64,000 nt of DNA from Dendrosporobacter quercicolus (GTDB taxonomy: Bacteria > Bacillota > Negativicutes > DSM-1736 > Dendrosporobacteraceae), in contig NZ_FNHB01000001.1 of assembly GCF_900104455.1 (NCBI RefSeq), forward strand, positions 1-64,000, written 5' to 3'. Position 1 is the first letter of the stretch; each line of letters opens with the position of its first letter. Made by a program: the position numbers and the translations under genes. The notes under the pieces were generated by a model, which searched no databases, had not been told where the DNA came from, and saw nothing but the letters and a program-made list of their open reading frames with translations. Shown piece by piece: positions 1-8,700 of this stretch.

Positions 1-73
1 GCGACGGCCCAGAAAGGGCCTAGTGCTGATGCCATTATGGGCATACAGTGCGACGGCCCAGAAAGGGCCTAGT
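1..73. repeat. Two direct copies of a 24-nt hairpin repeat
   Basis: Identical 24-nt copies lie at 1-24 and 50-73, a 49-nt period. Each holds the small inverted repeat GGCCC-AGAAA-GGGCC. The first copy begins at the window edge, so more copies may lie upstream. Function unknown; see findings. Confidence 0.7.
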
Positions 74-237
74 ACCGCTCTATCCGCGTATCTTGATACC
101 AACGGATATTTTAATGAAAATTTTTCAGGATGCAGTATGAGTTTCGCTGTTTTTTTGGTATATTATTCATAAGGGGTTAATGCGCAATATTCAGAAAGAG
201 GTCAGAAAAGAGAGTTGGACAATTAGGGAGGGCTAAA

Positions 238-975
238 GTGAAATACGTTAAATTTGTAATGCTGCTTGTACTCTGTTCGATGCTGTTTACCACACTTGCC
301 ACTGCACAAGAGCGAAAGGATGAGTGGAAAGATCCTAATTATGATTTTACAAAACTAAAAACAATTCTACTTGCTACCTCTGAAGTTCCAGACCTGCAAA
401 TTGATAAATATGAAAGCCGCAAGCTGGAAACCTTTTATAACGATGTATTCTACAAAACCCAAAAGAAATGGACTAATCATGCCATTATCTTTATAACATT
501 AAGCCAGTTGCAAGAGAAGGTAGGCGCCTATACCGGACTGGATATGCAGCAATTGGCAATCGATGACCCTGTCAGATTCAAAACACTTATAAAAGAGTAT
601 ATTCCGATTTGTACGGATGCGGTATTGGATGTACAAGTTATATCTTTTGGCTATAGCCGGAAGTTTGTGGATGCTTATAGTTACACATATAAAACACAAA
701 AAGAAACGGAGGTAGAAACCAAGTTTAAAGATTCGAATGGTAAATGGGTTACAGGCAAGAAGATAATCAAGGAACCTGTTGAAAAGCTTGTGGATGTTCC
801 AGCGCACTACATTACATATGCTAACGCCGGCATGGAGTATACCTTAATAGACAGTAAGACGAATGAAGCTGTCTGGATGCTACTGGATATTAGACAGGCC
901 CGAAACAAGGAACCAATTGATATGATAAAACGAATCATTGATAGAGCGACCAAAAACCTAGAGAAAGTATTCTAA
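238..975 (+). CDS. Secreted hypothetical protein
   Basis: A 245-residue protein of unknown function. It starts at GTG behind a GGGAGGG Shine-Dalgarno. The first 23 residues form a signal peptide (lysine-containing start, hydrophobic core, cut after TLATA-Q), with no lipobox cysteine, so it is probably released outside the cytoplasmic membrane. The mature part is rich in lysine, aspartate and tyrosine and has a YDFTKLKTILL start that loosely recalls the beta-rich DUF4136-type periplasmic proteins, but I cannot assign it. It stands alone: a terminator follows and glnA has its own long leader. It has no link to its neighbours that I can see. Confidence 0.75.
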   Translation: MKYVKFVMLLVLCSMLFTTLATAQERKDEWKDPNYDFTKLKTILLATSEVPDLQIDKYESRKLETFYNDVFYKTQKKWTNHAIIFITLSQLQEKVGAYTGLDMQQLAIDDPVRFKTLIKEYIPICTDAVLDVQVISFGYSRKFVDAYSYTYKTQKETEVETKFKDSNGKWVTGKKIIKEPVEKLVDVPAHYITYANAGMEYTLIDSKTNEAVWMLLDIRQARNKEPIDMIKRIIDRATKNLEKVF

Positions 976-1011
976 TCTGCGCAGCATTTTAGGCAGTCAG
1001 CCAGGGAACTT

Positions 1012-1035
1012 CTAAAGCCTGCTCGCAGGTTTTTA
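1012..1035 (+). terminator. Probable rho-independent terminator after the secreted protein gene
   Basis: The stem AAAGCCTG / CAGGTTTT (one G-U pair) closes a CTCG loop and runs straight into T residues, 35 nt after the stop codon. The stem is short, so confidence is moderate. Confidence 0.5.
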
Positions 1036-1150
1036 AGAATCATGCTGCTTTAACCTCCTGCATTGTACGTGTATTTTTATGTAGAATTTGAAATGACTAT
1101 AGACAAACTGTATGAATATGAGTATAATAATGTACATAAATAAATACAAA

Positions 1151-1217
1151 TTGGCAAAGACGCCAGCTTGACATAAGGACTAATTGAGTCTTTGTGTTAA
1201 TCGGCGTTTTGTTTTTT
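1151..1217 (+). promoter_or_regulatory. Antitermination-type leader of glnA (ANTAR-target-like hairpin overlapping a terminator)
   Basis: A hairpin TGGC-AAAGAC-GCCA (1152-1165) has a hexaloop with A at position 1 and G at position 4, the signature of ANTAR-protein RNA targets. A second hairpin follows (1175-1193, AAGGACT/AGTCTTT). The 3' half of the first hairpin is also the 5' arm (1155-1164) of a large terminator whose 3' arm is 1203-1211 and which ends in a T-run at 1212-1217. The two folds exclude each other. The second loop is five bases and does not fit the hexaloop rule, so the ANTAR reading is not certain. The remaining 1218-1391 is AT-rich leader with no gene seen. Confidence 0.55.
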
Positions 1218-1403
1218 ATTTATTTGTGGTAAATACATGGATAATATATACATATTTATTCGTTTATTTAGTATTATTATAAATAATTATCTTTTCTGCC
1301 ATAGTACTGTGATAAAGACTGCCGGCGGGAAGGATAAAATTATTAAAGATGGAATACATTAACTTATGTATTTCAAAAAATATACACTGAGGTGATAGAA
1401 CTG

Positions 1404-3299
1404 ATGATTAATGATTTATTGTATGTCATTCCAGCAGGTACATCTAAAGATGAGGTAGTAGAATTACTTAAGAGCCATCCGGAAATCAAGTTTGTTTCAT
1501 TGGTAGGTGTTGATTTAGCTGGTAATGATACTGATGAAAAAATTCCAATGCGCGTATTTTTGAAAGATGTAGATGATTTTTATACTGGTTCCGCCGTTCA
1601 GACTGATGGATCATCTGTAGTTTTGACTGGTATTGCAACACTGAATAATGCTAAAGTTGATATGCCTGCGGATCCCACCGTTAACTGGTATATTGATTAC
1701 AATTTTGAGCATTTTGACGAAGAAACCGGCAAGCCGATTGGTACCCTGCGTATACCATCCTATTTAATCCATGATGGTTTGAAGGTTGATTCCCGGGCGT
1801 TATTGGCGCAAAGCTTGCAATATGTTAAAGATGAAATCAAGACTTTATTTAAAAAGCATCCTAAAGTTTCAGGCCTGGAGCATATTGACGGAACTGATAT
1901 TGAGGATGTTGTCTTTACTGCCGGCACAGAGCTGGAGTTTTGGGTTAAAACCCCGCTGGAGCAGGCTGAAGTCGGTGAATTAACAGCTTCGCAGGTTATG
2001 CAGGAGCAGTACTGGCAACGTACTCGCGGCACGGTTCGTACAGCTTTGGAACAGGCCATTATCGTGCTTGACCGTTATGGTTTACAAGCGGAAATGGGTC
2101 ACAAAGAAGTTGGCGGCATTAAGTCCCATATCGACGAGGCCGGTAATTTGACTCATGTTTGCGAACAGCTTGAAATTGACTGGCGTTTTGCCGATGCCGT
2201 ACAGGCTGCCGATAATGAACTGCTGGCCCGCATTATTGTGAAAGAGGTATTTAGGGCAAATGGACTGGAGGTCACTTTCAAGGCTAAACCGATCATCGGC
2301 GTTGCTGGCAATGGCGAGCATACGCATATTGGTATGGCGGCAAAACTAAAATCAGGAAAAACTGTAAATCTGTTTTCGCCAACTGACTTAAAAGCGGATT
2401 TTATGAGCGCAGTAGGTTATGGCGCTATTATGGGACTGCTCAAGAACTATGAAGTTGTCAATCCGTTCATATCCTCAACGAATGATTCGTTAAATCGTTT
2501 AAAACCAGGCTTTGAAGCACCGGTTTGTATTGTGACTTCATTAGGTCATACTCCTGAGATACCATCCCGAAACCGTACTATTTTAGCAGGTTTGGTACGC
2601 GATGTTGAAAATCCGTATGCTACCCGTTTTGAGGTTCGGGCCTGCAATCCATATACCAATACTTATGTAGCCCTATCTGCTATTTATCTGACTGTACTGG
2701 ATGGAATTAAGGCTGCTGTTGAATCCGGCAAAACGACGAAGGAATTGCTGGCCGAGTTATCCAAGGAATCAGGAACCGAAAGCTTCTATCTGGAAAAAGA
2801 CCGCGCATATCGTAGCGAACATGATGTTTTTGAAGATTATACGGAAGACGAACGTAATCGTTTATTTGGCAGACCTCCGGCAACGGTTTGGGAAAATCTC
2901 CAGGGGCTTACTAATTACCCTGGCAAAAAAGAAGTTCTTACTGCTGGCAACATTTTCAGAAACGAGCTTATTGACGCTTTTGTCGCCGGTGCGTTAATTC
3001 GCTGGAAAACTGAACTTCTGCATCGGATTATTCCGGAAAATCTGACCATTGTCCGCGCCTGCAAACGTTTGCATGACAACCATGCGACAGACCATGATTT
3101 CTATATTTGGGATAAAGTCAGCACCCTGCGCAATTACCTGGCTAAAGATTCGGTTGAACAGAAATCTGTCTTTACATTAATTGCCAATGCTGTTGAATCG
3201 GGTGATTACGATCTCGCATCAGGCCTTCAGGTAGAAATGTATGATAAAGTGGAAGAACTGAAAGCTTTATATACCCAATATAAGAAAAATATTATTTAA
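1404..3299 (+). CDS. glnA: Glutamine synthetase, long clostridial-type
   Basis: Makes glutamine from glutamate, ammonia and ATP in the cytoplasm. The 631-residue chain is longer than the usual 440-470 residues of GSI but carries the family's catalytic landmarks: the metal site AGTELEFWV near residue 175, GNGEHTHIGMA (equivalent of GNGMHVHQS) near 305, NSLNRLKPGFEAPV (equivalent of NSYKRLVPGYEAP) near 365, and FEVRACNPYTNTYVALSAI further on. The extra length is mostly C-terminal helices. I chose ATG 1404, since GAGGTG at 1389-1394 is the ribosome site; an upstream in-frame GTG at 1392 lies inside that site. It is monocistronic, ending in a strong terminator, and is preceded by a leader that looks like a nitrogen-responsive antiterminator. 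Confidence 0.9.
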   Translation: MINDLLYVIPAGTSKDEVVELLKSHPEIKFVSLVGVDLAGNDTDEKIPMRVFLKDVDDFYTGSAVQTDGSSVVLTGIATLNNAKVDMPADPTVNWYIDYNFEHFDEETGKPIGTLRIPSYLIHDGLKVDSRALLAQSLQYVKDEIKTLFKKHPKVSGLEHIDGTDIEDVVFTAGTELEFWVKTPLEQAEVGELTASQVMQEQYWQRTRGTVRTALEQAIIVLDRYGLQAEMGHKEVGGIKSHIDEAGNLTHVCEQLEIDWRFADAVQAADNELLARIIVKEVFRANGLEVTFKAKPIIGVAGNGEHTHIGMAAKLKSGKTVNLFSPTDLKADFMSAVGYGAIMGLLKNYEVVNPFISSTNDSLNRLKPGFEAPVCIVTSLGHTPEIPSRNRTILAGLVRDVENPYATRFEVRACNPYTNTYVALSAIYLTVLDGIKAAVESGKTTKELLAELSKESGTESFYLEKDRAYRSEHDVFEDYTEDERNRLFGRPPATVWENLQGLTNYPGKKEVLTAGNIFRNELIDAFVAGALIRWKTELLHRIIPENLTIVRACKRLHDNHATDHDFYIWDKVSTLRNYLAKDSVEQKSVFTLIANAVESGDYDLASGLQVEMYDKVEELKALYTQYKKNII

Positions 3300-3309
3300 A
3301 ATTAAAATA

Positions 3310-3345
3310 AAAACGCTCTTTCCCGCAGGGAAAGAGCGTTTTTAT
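3310..3345. terminator. Bidirectional terminator between glnA and tpx
   Basis: A perfect 15-bp stem (AAAACGCTCTTTCCC with its complement at 3328-3342) closes a 3-nt loop, with A-run before and T-run after. It sits between two convergent genes and can stop both. Confidence 0.9.
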
Positions 3346-3381
3346 TTATTCATTTCCGGCAGCCAGTCATTCCGGCTGATT

Positions 3382-3894
3382 TTAAATATACTGCTTGGCT
3401 ACCTCTAGTATTTTATCATAATTTGGCTGCTCTTCGATATTTGGCGTGTATTCGACATAGCGGACAATATTCTCGCGGTCGATGACAACAGCGCCCCGGG
3501 ATAAGAGTCGCAGCTCTTCAATAACAAAGCCATATTTCAAGCCGAAGTCTAAATCTCGGTGATCTGATAGGGTTTTTACATTGTTAATGTCTTTTGCGGC
3601 GCAATATTTCTGGAGAGCAAAAGGCAAATCAACACTTATTGATAATATTACGATATCATCATATTGGGCAGCCTCATGATTAAAACGACCGGTTTGCATA
3701 TCACACACAGGCGTGTCGATCGACGGTACAACACTAATGACGCGAACCTTGCCTTTGGTATCGCTTAAGGATAACGGCGTTGAATCAGCTTGCAGCACAG
3801 TAAAATCAATGGCATTGTCGCCAATGATGATTTCCTTGCCAAGCAGGGTTAGGGGCTTACCGTTTAATTTCACCACACCATTACGTTTTTGCAT
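3382..3894 (-). CDS. tpx: Thiol peroxidase (Tpx, atypical 2-Cys peroxiredoxin)
   Basis: Reduces hydrogen peroxide and organic hydroperoxides with thioredoxin. The 170-residue protein has the Tpx N-terminus (VKLNGKPLTLLG), the peroxidatic cysteine in SIDTPVCDMQTGRFN near residue 59 and the resolving cysteine in KYCAAKDINNVKTLSD near residue 93, at the usual spacing. ATG 3894 is chosen because a GAGGAGG site lies just upstream; nine further in-frame codons would reach an earlier ATG at 3921 that has no such site. It sits alone on the minus strand, next to rubrerythrin-like and glutaredoxin-like genes on the other strand, which together suggest a small oxidative-defence island in an anaerobe. 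Confidence 0.93.
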   Translation of the reverse strand: MQKRNGVVKLNGKPLTLLGKEIIIGDNAIDFTVLQADSTPLSLSDTKGKVRVISVVPSIDTPVCDMQTGRFNHEAAQYDDIVILSISVDLPFALQKYCAAKDINNVKTLSDHRDLDFGLKYGFVIEELRLLSRGAVVIDRENIVRYVEYTPNIEEQPNYDKILEVAKQYI

Positions 3895-4160
3895 ATATAA
3901 CCTCCTCGAAAAATTATACAACAGTTAAAGGCAGGCCAGTCAAAAGCTGCCTGATAGATAAACTATATTCCATTGATATTATCGTAATTTATCATAATAA
4001 TCTTAAGTATTTAGTTCGAAAACAGATAACTATTTTTAGGCTGGCGACATAGCATATACTGTGCAGGCTGCCTATTACCCAAATTTTTGGCAAAAAAGGA
4101 TTTAAAAAGACAATGGCGAAACTTTGAATTGGCAAAATCATTATTAGGAGGAGTTAAGCC

Positions 4161-4657
4161 ATGTCGAACGAAACTTTTAGTGATCTGGAAGGGCTGAGAA
4201 TTGCGATAGAAATAGAAGCCCGGGGCTGTGAATTCTATCAGCAGGCATACGAGAAGGCCCAGAAGGCCGAGCACAAAGACACGTTTATCCTTTTAAAAAT
4301 GAGGAAATTCATCATCAGGAGAAGTTTACCCAGATCTTTAATAAACTAAAACAAAATAAAGATGCCGGAGCCGCAGAATGTTTATTTGATCCGAAGACTT
4401 CGCGCTATCTCACCGTATTGGCGCAAGAACATATTTTCCCCAGGACTGAAGACATTGCGGCAAAGCTTAATGAACTTACCACAATTGATGGGATCTTACG
4501 AATGGCCATACAGGCTGAAAAAGACTCAATCCTTTTCTATGATGAATTGGCCGCTAAGGCAAAATTTGAAGATGCCAGAAAAATTTTTGCTGTCTTAAAA
4601 TCAGAAGAACAAACCCATGTAGTAAAGTTGCGTGAAATGCTGGAGGGGTGGGCCTGA
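4161..4657 (+). pseudogene. Rubrerythrin-like (ferritin-like diiron) protein, broken or made by -1 frameshifting
   Basis: The protein would be about 166 residues with two similar halves, each an alpha-helical pair carrying diiron-type residues: EARGCEFYQQAYEKA ... EEIHHQEKF in the first, AEKDSILFYDELAAKA ... EEQTHVVKL in the second. This is the ferritin-like rubrerythrin fold without the rubredoxin tail, a peroxide or oxygen detoxification family of anaerobes. The reading frame breaks at an A-run at 4295-4299. A single -1 step there restores the whole protein. The step coincides with the heptamer T-TTA-AAA at 4292-4298 in the correct phase, a classic -1 slippage sequence. An annotation pipeline would call it frameshifted. 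A GGAGGAG ribosome site precedes ATG 4161. A sequencing error in the A-run is the simplest alternative. Confidence 0.75.
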
Positions 4658-4685
4658 CTTAGCACCGGCGAATTGGTCGAAGGCG

Positions 4686-4961
4686 GTGGTTTATTTGGAA
4701 CCAAGATTAACATTCTATAATAACGAGTTTTGTATGGAATGCCGTGTGGTTAGAGAGAAATTAGCCGAGTTGCAAATATCATATTATTGTATTAATGTTG
4801 ATCCGATTAAACATAAGCGGGACAATGTTTTTAAGCTGACCAGTCAGTATCTGGTTCCTGTTTTGGTGGATGGTGAAAAGATTTTGACCTCCAGCGATAA
4901 TATTCTGGACTATATAGTAGGTCATTATGGAAAAGAGGCTGTTCGGCCAATGAAATATTGA
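4686..4961 (+). CDS. Glutaredoxin-like / GST N-terminal thioredoxin-fold protein
   Basis: A small redox protein of about 91 residues. It has a beta strand, then the active-site motif FCMEC (CxxC), a helix, VPVLVDGEKILTSSDNILDYI, the cis-proline and helix pattern of glutaredoxins and GST N-terminal domains, and a short C-terminus. It may shuttle electrons to the peroxide-defence protein encoded just upstream, with which the gap is about 28 nt. The start is uncertain: GTG 4686 gives a compact domain, but a GTG at 4632 is in frame and would overlap the preceding gene; neither has a perfect ribosome site. The fold assignment rests on the motif and size only. Confidence 0.65.
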   Translation: MVYLEPRLTFYNNEFCMECRVVREKLAELQISYYCINVDPIKHKRDNVFKLTSQYLVPVLVDGEKILTSSDNILDYIVGHYGKEAVRPMKY

Positions 4962-5031
4962 CTTTATTCGCTCAATTGTTCATTACCTGCATACTATATT
5001 AAAAAGAATTATGTGGAGAGGGTGATGCGTG

Positions 5032-5205
5032 TTGGCAAAAGGCGACGTGCGCTCACAGTGCCAGATTCAAAAACACATCAAAGTTATCTGTCCTTTCTGT
5101 GAAAAAATCTTTGAAATACCAATGCATAAAGCGGTAAATGGTGAAACTCTGGAGTGTGCTGCTTGTAAAAGACACTTTGTTTTCAGAAAGGAGCGGCTGG
5201 TTTAG
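5032..5205 (+). CDS. Small zinc-ribbon protein
   Basis: A 57-residue protein. Two CxxC knuckles, CPFC and CAAC, separated by about 22 residues make a zinc ribbon, followed by a basic tail (KRHFVFRKERLV). Start TTG 5032 (or GTG 5029) follows an AGAGGGTGAT ribosome site. The layout resembles MJ0042-type or transcription-factor-like zinc ribbons, but I do not recognise a named family. It lies between the glutaredoxin-like gene and the M20 hydrolase gene. Confidence 0.6.
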   Translation: MAKGDVRSQCQIQKHIKVICPFCEKIFEIPMHKAVNGETLECAACKRHFVFRKERLV

Positions 5206-5387
5206 AACTATTTAGTAAACAGCTGGAACATGTTTGGCAGATGAAACGGGAACGTAGAATCGTACGTTCTCGTTTTGTATGAAAACTTTTGCATATATCT
5301 GGAATTCTCAGGTAATATAGTTTATACTGAAAAATATAGAGTGCTAAGTGTAGGGACTGTTTTAACAGGAAGAAAGGGGCGTTCGCC

Positions 5388-6611
5388 ATGGAAAACAGTT
5401 GGATTATAAATGAGATTGAACAAATTGCCCAATTCGGAAAAGACAAACGGGGTGTGACCCGCCTGGCTTTTAGCCCGGCGGATCGTGCTGCGCGTGAATA
5501 TGTAGAAAAGCTGATGCGGGAAAGCGGATTAGCAATCCGCACTGACCAGATTGGCAATATTATCGGGCGAATTGAAGGAACTGATGCTAAGGCTGCGGCA
5601 GTAGTTACCGGCTCCCATCTGGATACCGTTCCCGAGGGCGGTAAGTTTGATGGTATTGTGGGAATCCTTGGGGGCATAGCGGCATTGAGAACATTAAAAA
5701 TGCGCGGGCCATTGACTCATCCGCTGGAATTGATTGTATTTTCCGGTGAGGAATCCAACCGATTTGGAGTGTCGGCAATTGGCAGCCGTGTAATGACTGG
5801 CTGGACAAGTGCCAAGACTTTAGGCAAATTGAAAGATCAGGATGGCGTTACATTTACACAATTGCTGGCAGAGCAGGGACTGGATATCAATCATCTGGAT
5901 CAAGCAGTCCGGCGGCCGGAAGAAATAAAGGCATTTGTAGAGTTGCACATTGAGCAAGGCACAGCTTTGGAAAAAGCAAATAAGACCATTGGTATTATTG
6001 AGTCTGTCGCTGCTCCCGCCAGGTGTAAAATTATTGTTGAAGGAGTAGCGGCTCATTCCGGCACTACGCCAATGGATGAGCGCCAGGATGCGCTGGTTAG
6101 CGCCGCAATGATTATCCTGGCCGTTAATGAGATCGCGTTAGAGCAGGCCGACAGAGGGGTTGTCGGCACTGTCGGGGCGCTTAAAGTCTACCCTGGAGCA
6201 ATGAATGTTGTACCGGGGCTGGTAGAAATGCTATTAGACATACGCGGGATGAACCACTCCAGTATTATTAAATGCCTGCAGGAGATTAAAGATGCAGTCA
6301 GTGAGATTGCCGAACGGCAAAATACAGGTGTTGCGATAGAAATCCTGTCGTCAGAGCGCCCGGCCAGCCTGGATGGTGAACTGGTTGAGCTGATAGCCGG
6401 GATTTGCCGCCAGCAGGGTATTCAATATCAGCATATGAATAGTGGAGCCGGTCACGACGCAATGAATATGGCGAGAATAACAAAGGCCGGACTGATCCTC
6501 ATTCCCTGCAAGGCGGGCGTTAGCCATAATCCTGACGAGTATGCCAGTCCGGAAGATATTCAGAAAGGGATTGATGTGCTGACGGAGACTTTGTATCAAT
6601 TGGCAAAATAA
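5388..6611 (+). CDS. M20-family amidohydrolase (N-carbamoyl-L-amino acid hydrolase / allantoate amidohydrolase type)
   Basis: Cytoplasmic zinc amidase that cleaves a carbamoyl or ureido group from an amino-acid-like substrate. The 407-residue chain has the family's ordered metal sites: GSHLDTVPEGGKFDG (near residue 73), GEESNRFG (near 121), ELHIEQG (near 184) and HNPDEY near the C-terminus (near 382), plus the lid domain with AAHSGTTPMDERQDAL. These fit the hydantoinase-associated HyuC/AmaB/AllC branch rather than peptidases. The substrate cannot be told apart from sequence; no hydantoinase or allantoinase gene is adjacent. A GAAAGGGG ribosome site precedes ATG 5388, and a good terminator follows, so it is a single-gene unit. 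Confidence 0.88.
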   Translation: MENSWIINEIEQIAQFGKDKRGVTRLAFSPADRAAREYVEKLMRESGLAIRTDQIGNIIGRIEGTDAKAAAVVTGSHLDTVPEGGKFDGIVGILGGIAALRTLKMRGPLTHPLELIVFSGEESNRFGVSAIGSRVMTGWTSAKTLGKLKDQDGVTFTQLLAEQGLDINHLDQAVRRPEEIKAFVELHIEQGTALEKANKTIGIIESVAAPARCKIIVEGVAAHSGTTPMDERQDALVSAAMIILAVNEIALEQADRGVVGTVGALKVYPGAMNVVPGLVEMLLDIRGMNHSSIIKCLQEIKDAVSEIAERQNTGVAIEILSSERPASLDGELVELIAGICRQQGIQYQHMNSGAGHDAMNMARITKAGLILIPCKAGVSHNPDEYASPEDIQKGIDVLTETLYQLAK

Positions 6612-6650
6612 CGCTAAAGAGCAAGGTCGGTAAGCATAGGAACTCTTAAT

Positions 6651-6673
6651 CCAACCATTTGGTTGGTTTTTTT
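6651..6673 (+). terminator. Rho-independent terminator after the M20 amidohydrolase
   Basis: A perfect 6-bp stem CCAACC/GGTTGG with an ATTT loop runs into seven T residues. Confidence 0.8.
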
Positions 6674-6822
6674 ACGGCCATTCGGAGGCGTAAGCGCATT
6701 GGTTAGCCTATTGGTATTAAAGCCCATGTAGCAGGCTGTTCTAATTACAAATAATTACCGCAATATATTATGTTAATTTTATGATACAATATGTTATGAG
6801 CTTTGTGGAAGGAGCGATATAT

Positions 6823-7557
6823 ATGAAAAAGTTTGCAGCCATTCTGATGACTGCCATGGTTATCAATCTGTTTTCACCTCTCACTCCGCAAGCGTACGCT
6901 GCAGCTTTGGACGATCAATTGGCAGCTGTCATTGGTCAGAGCAGCGGTATTACGCAAGTTCAGGAGTTGCTCAAAATCAAGCAAGAATTAGAACAAGCAG
7001 ACCGCAACGTTATTTTAGGATCGTTGACCAAAGTCGCTTTAGAAAGGATTCCTGCCGATAATATTGTTAATATGATTGCAAACGGCGGCTTTAGTGATGT
7101 CGCGCAGGGTTTTCTGCAGCAGCAGGTTGATAAGAATATTACGGGCAAGCTGAGCGCCTATCAAAAAGAATTGTCGGTGCTTTCCTTGCTGCTTGACGGA
7201 AATAATCCTTTGTTGTCCCAGCTAACCGGCGATAAGAACGCAATAACGGCCGATGCGCCGCAAAGTTATAGCAAGGTATTCAATATGACTGCGACAGCTT
7301 ATGCCCCCGGAGTGCTTGACAATGGAAAATGGGACAACCTGACCTACATGGGCGGTACGGTCCGCAAAGGGGTCGTAGCTGTCGATCCTGAGGTGATACC
7401 GATGGGCTCAACGGTGTGGATTGAAGGTTATGGGCAGGCAATTGCCGAGGATCAAGGCAGTGCGATCAAAGGAACCCGTATTGATTTGGCTTTCGATGAT
7501 CGCCAGGAAGCATTAGATTACGGCATTCAGGATGTCAAAGTCTATCTCCTGGATTAA
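6823..7557 (+). CDS. Secreted 3D-domain protein (cell-wall lytic type)
   Basis: A 244-residue exported protein. Residues 1-25 are a signal peptide (MKKFAAILMTAMVINLF, cut after QAYA). A helical linker follows, then a C-terminal 3D domain of about 90 residues, named for its three conserved aspartates: visible here as VAVDPEVIPMGS, AEDQGSAIKG and IDLAFDDRQEA. This double-psi barrel is found at the end of YocH, YabE and MltA-type wall hydrolases. ATG 6823 is chosen because GGAAGGAGC precedes it; an earlier ATG at 6781 would bury that site. It begins a run of three cell-wall genes and ends in its own terminator. Confidence 0.88.
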   Translation: MKKFAAILMTAMVINLFSPLTPQAYAAALDDQLAAVIGQSSGITQVQELLKIKQELEQADRNVILGSLTKVALERIPADNIVNMIANGGFSDVAQGFLQQQVDKNITGKLSAYQKELSVLSLLLDGNNPLLSQLTGDKNAITADAPQSYSKVFNMTATAYAPGVLDNGKWDNLTYMGGTVRKGVVAVDPEVIPMGSTVWIEGYGQAIAEDQGSAIKGTRIDLAFDDRQEALDYGIQDVKVYLLD

Positions 7558-7565
7558 CAGGTTAT

Positions 7566-7610
7566 AAGGCTGTATCTAGGCCTCCCCCGAGGTTAGATAC
7601 AGCCTTTTTT
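7566..7610 (+). terminator. Strong rho-independent terminator
   Basis: A 13-bp perfect stem (AAGGCTGTATCTA with its complement at 7594-7606), an inner CCTC/GAGG extension and six T residues. Confidence 0.9.
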
Positions 7611-7770
7611 ATTTAGGTAAGCGGCCGGCTATACGGATTGTGACTTGCGATTACGGCTGGAATGCCCGCAAAGCAGCTTGCTGCGAAATTGTGCGGGCAT
7701 AAAAATAAAATAGCTCTACCTTTTCTGTTCTGTTCATATACTTTGGTGAACGGAGGGAGAGGAGATTAAG

Positions 7771-8487
7771 GTGATTAATTTATTGGCCTTAAGGTTGAAG
7801 CGGGGTCGGTTGCTGTTTAGTGTTGCGGTTTTTTCTATTATGGGCCTGGTTCTTGGCATTGTCGGTTTTGATTTTATGGACGAGCGTGAACTGGCAAGCA
7901 TGGCAAACCAGCCAACGGCCAGACCTGCCGGGGAAATAAATATCGTTATTAATGTAACCAAACGCACTCTGCAAGTCTATAACGACAACCAGCCTTATAA
8001 AACCTACCGGATTGCGGTGGGAAAAAGTGAGACGCCTACACCTATTGGCGAGTGGAATGTAATTTGGAAGGATTATAACTGGGGCACTGGCTTTGGCACT
8101 CGCTGGATGGGGTTGAATGTTCCTTGGGGCATTTATGGAATTCACGGAACCAATAAACCCTGGTCAATCGGACAATTTGCCAGTCACGGTTGTATCCGCA
8201 TGCGCAATAAGGATGTCGAAGAATTATTTGAGTGGGTACCAATCGGTGCGCCGGTCAGGATAGAAGGGCGCAAGCTCAAAGTAAAGCGTATGTTAAAGTA
8301 TCAAATGAGTGGTGCTGACGTAGTGCTTGTGCAGATGAAATTGAAAGAACTGGGTTATCTAAATGCAAGGGCGGACGGAATTTTTGGACAGGTAACGACA
8401 GAAGCAGTGAAGGCTTTTCAAAATGCCAATGGGATGGAAGCAACGGGTGTTGTCGACAAGGCGGTAATTGATAAGCTGGCCATTTAG
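7771..8487 (+). CDS. Membrane-anchored L,D-transpeptidase (YkuD) with peptidoglycan-binding domain
   Basis: Forms or edits 3-3 cross-links in peptidoglycan outside the membrane. The 238-residue chain has a short basic N-terminus, one membrane segment (residues about 13-30), a YkuD catalytic domain (about 50-165) with IHGT and the active-site SHGCIRM, and a C-terminal peptidoglycan_binding_1 domain (about 175-238: GADVVLVQMKLKELGYL ... GIFGQVTTEAVKAFQ). It starts with GTG behind GGAGAGGAG. It lies between two 3D-domain genes but in its own transcription unit. Confidence 0.92.
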   Translation: MINLLALRLKRGRLLFSVAVFSIMGLVLGIVGFDFMDERELASMANQPTARPAGEINIVINVTKRTLQVYNDNQPYKTYRIAVGKSETPTPIGEWNVIWKDYNWGTGFGTRWMGLNVPWGIYGIHGTNKPWSIGQFASHGCIRMRNKDVEELFEWVPIGAPVRIEGRKLKVKRMLKYQMSGADVVLVQMKLKELGYLNARADGIFGQVTTEAVKAFQNANGMEATGVVDKAVIDKLAI

Positions 8488-8569
8488 CTGCAGGCGTTAG
8501 GGGTTATATTATGACTGCGTGTTGCTGTGCCCCATACTTTGACTATTTATGCAATTTATTGTAAAATAA

Positions 8570-8700
8570 TTATTAAGCTGAATCCTATTTGGTACGGGGG
8601 ACCCATTTGACATTTACGGGGATAATCCATTGACATGGAAGGGTAATTCTCATTCTTCTCTTTTCCTATCCCGACAGCTAACCCCGGAGGCTCCTACAAG
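8570..8700 (+). promoter_or_regulatory. Cyclic di-AMP riboswitch (ydaO/yuaA type)
   Basis: The segment has the hallmark blocks of this class in order: AAGCTGAATCC, GGGGGACCC, GGGATAATCC, GGAAGGGTAATTCTCATT and, at the 3' side, CCCGACAGCTAACCCCGGAGGC. ydaO switches often control wall hydrolases and potassium transport in Firmicutes. It directly precedes the ribosome site of the next gene, so translational or transcriptional control of that gene is expected. Recognised by eye, without a covariance search. Confidence 0.85.

Noticed and set aside
1-73. CRISPR array end
   Set aside because: Only two units are visible, with a 24-nt repeat and 25-nt spacer, shorter than usual for CRISPR, and no cas genes are near.
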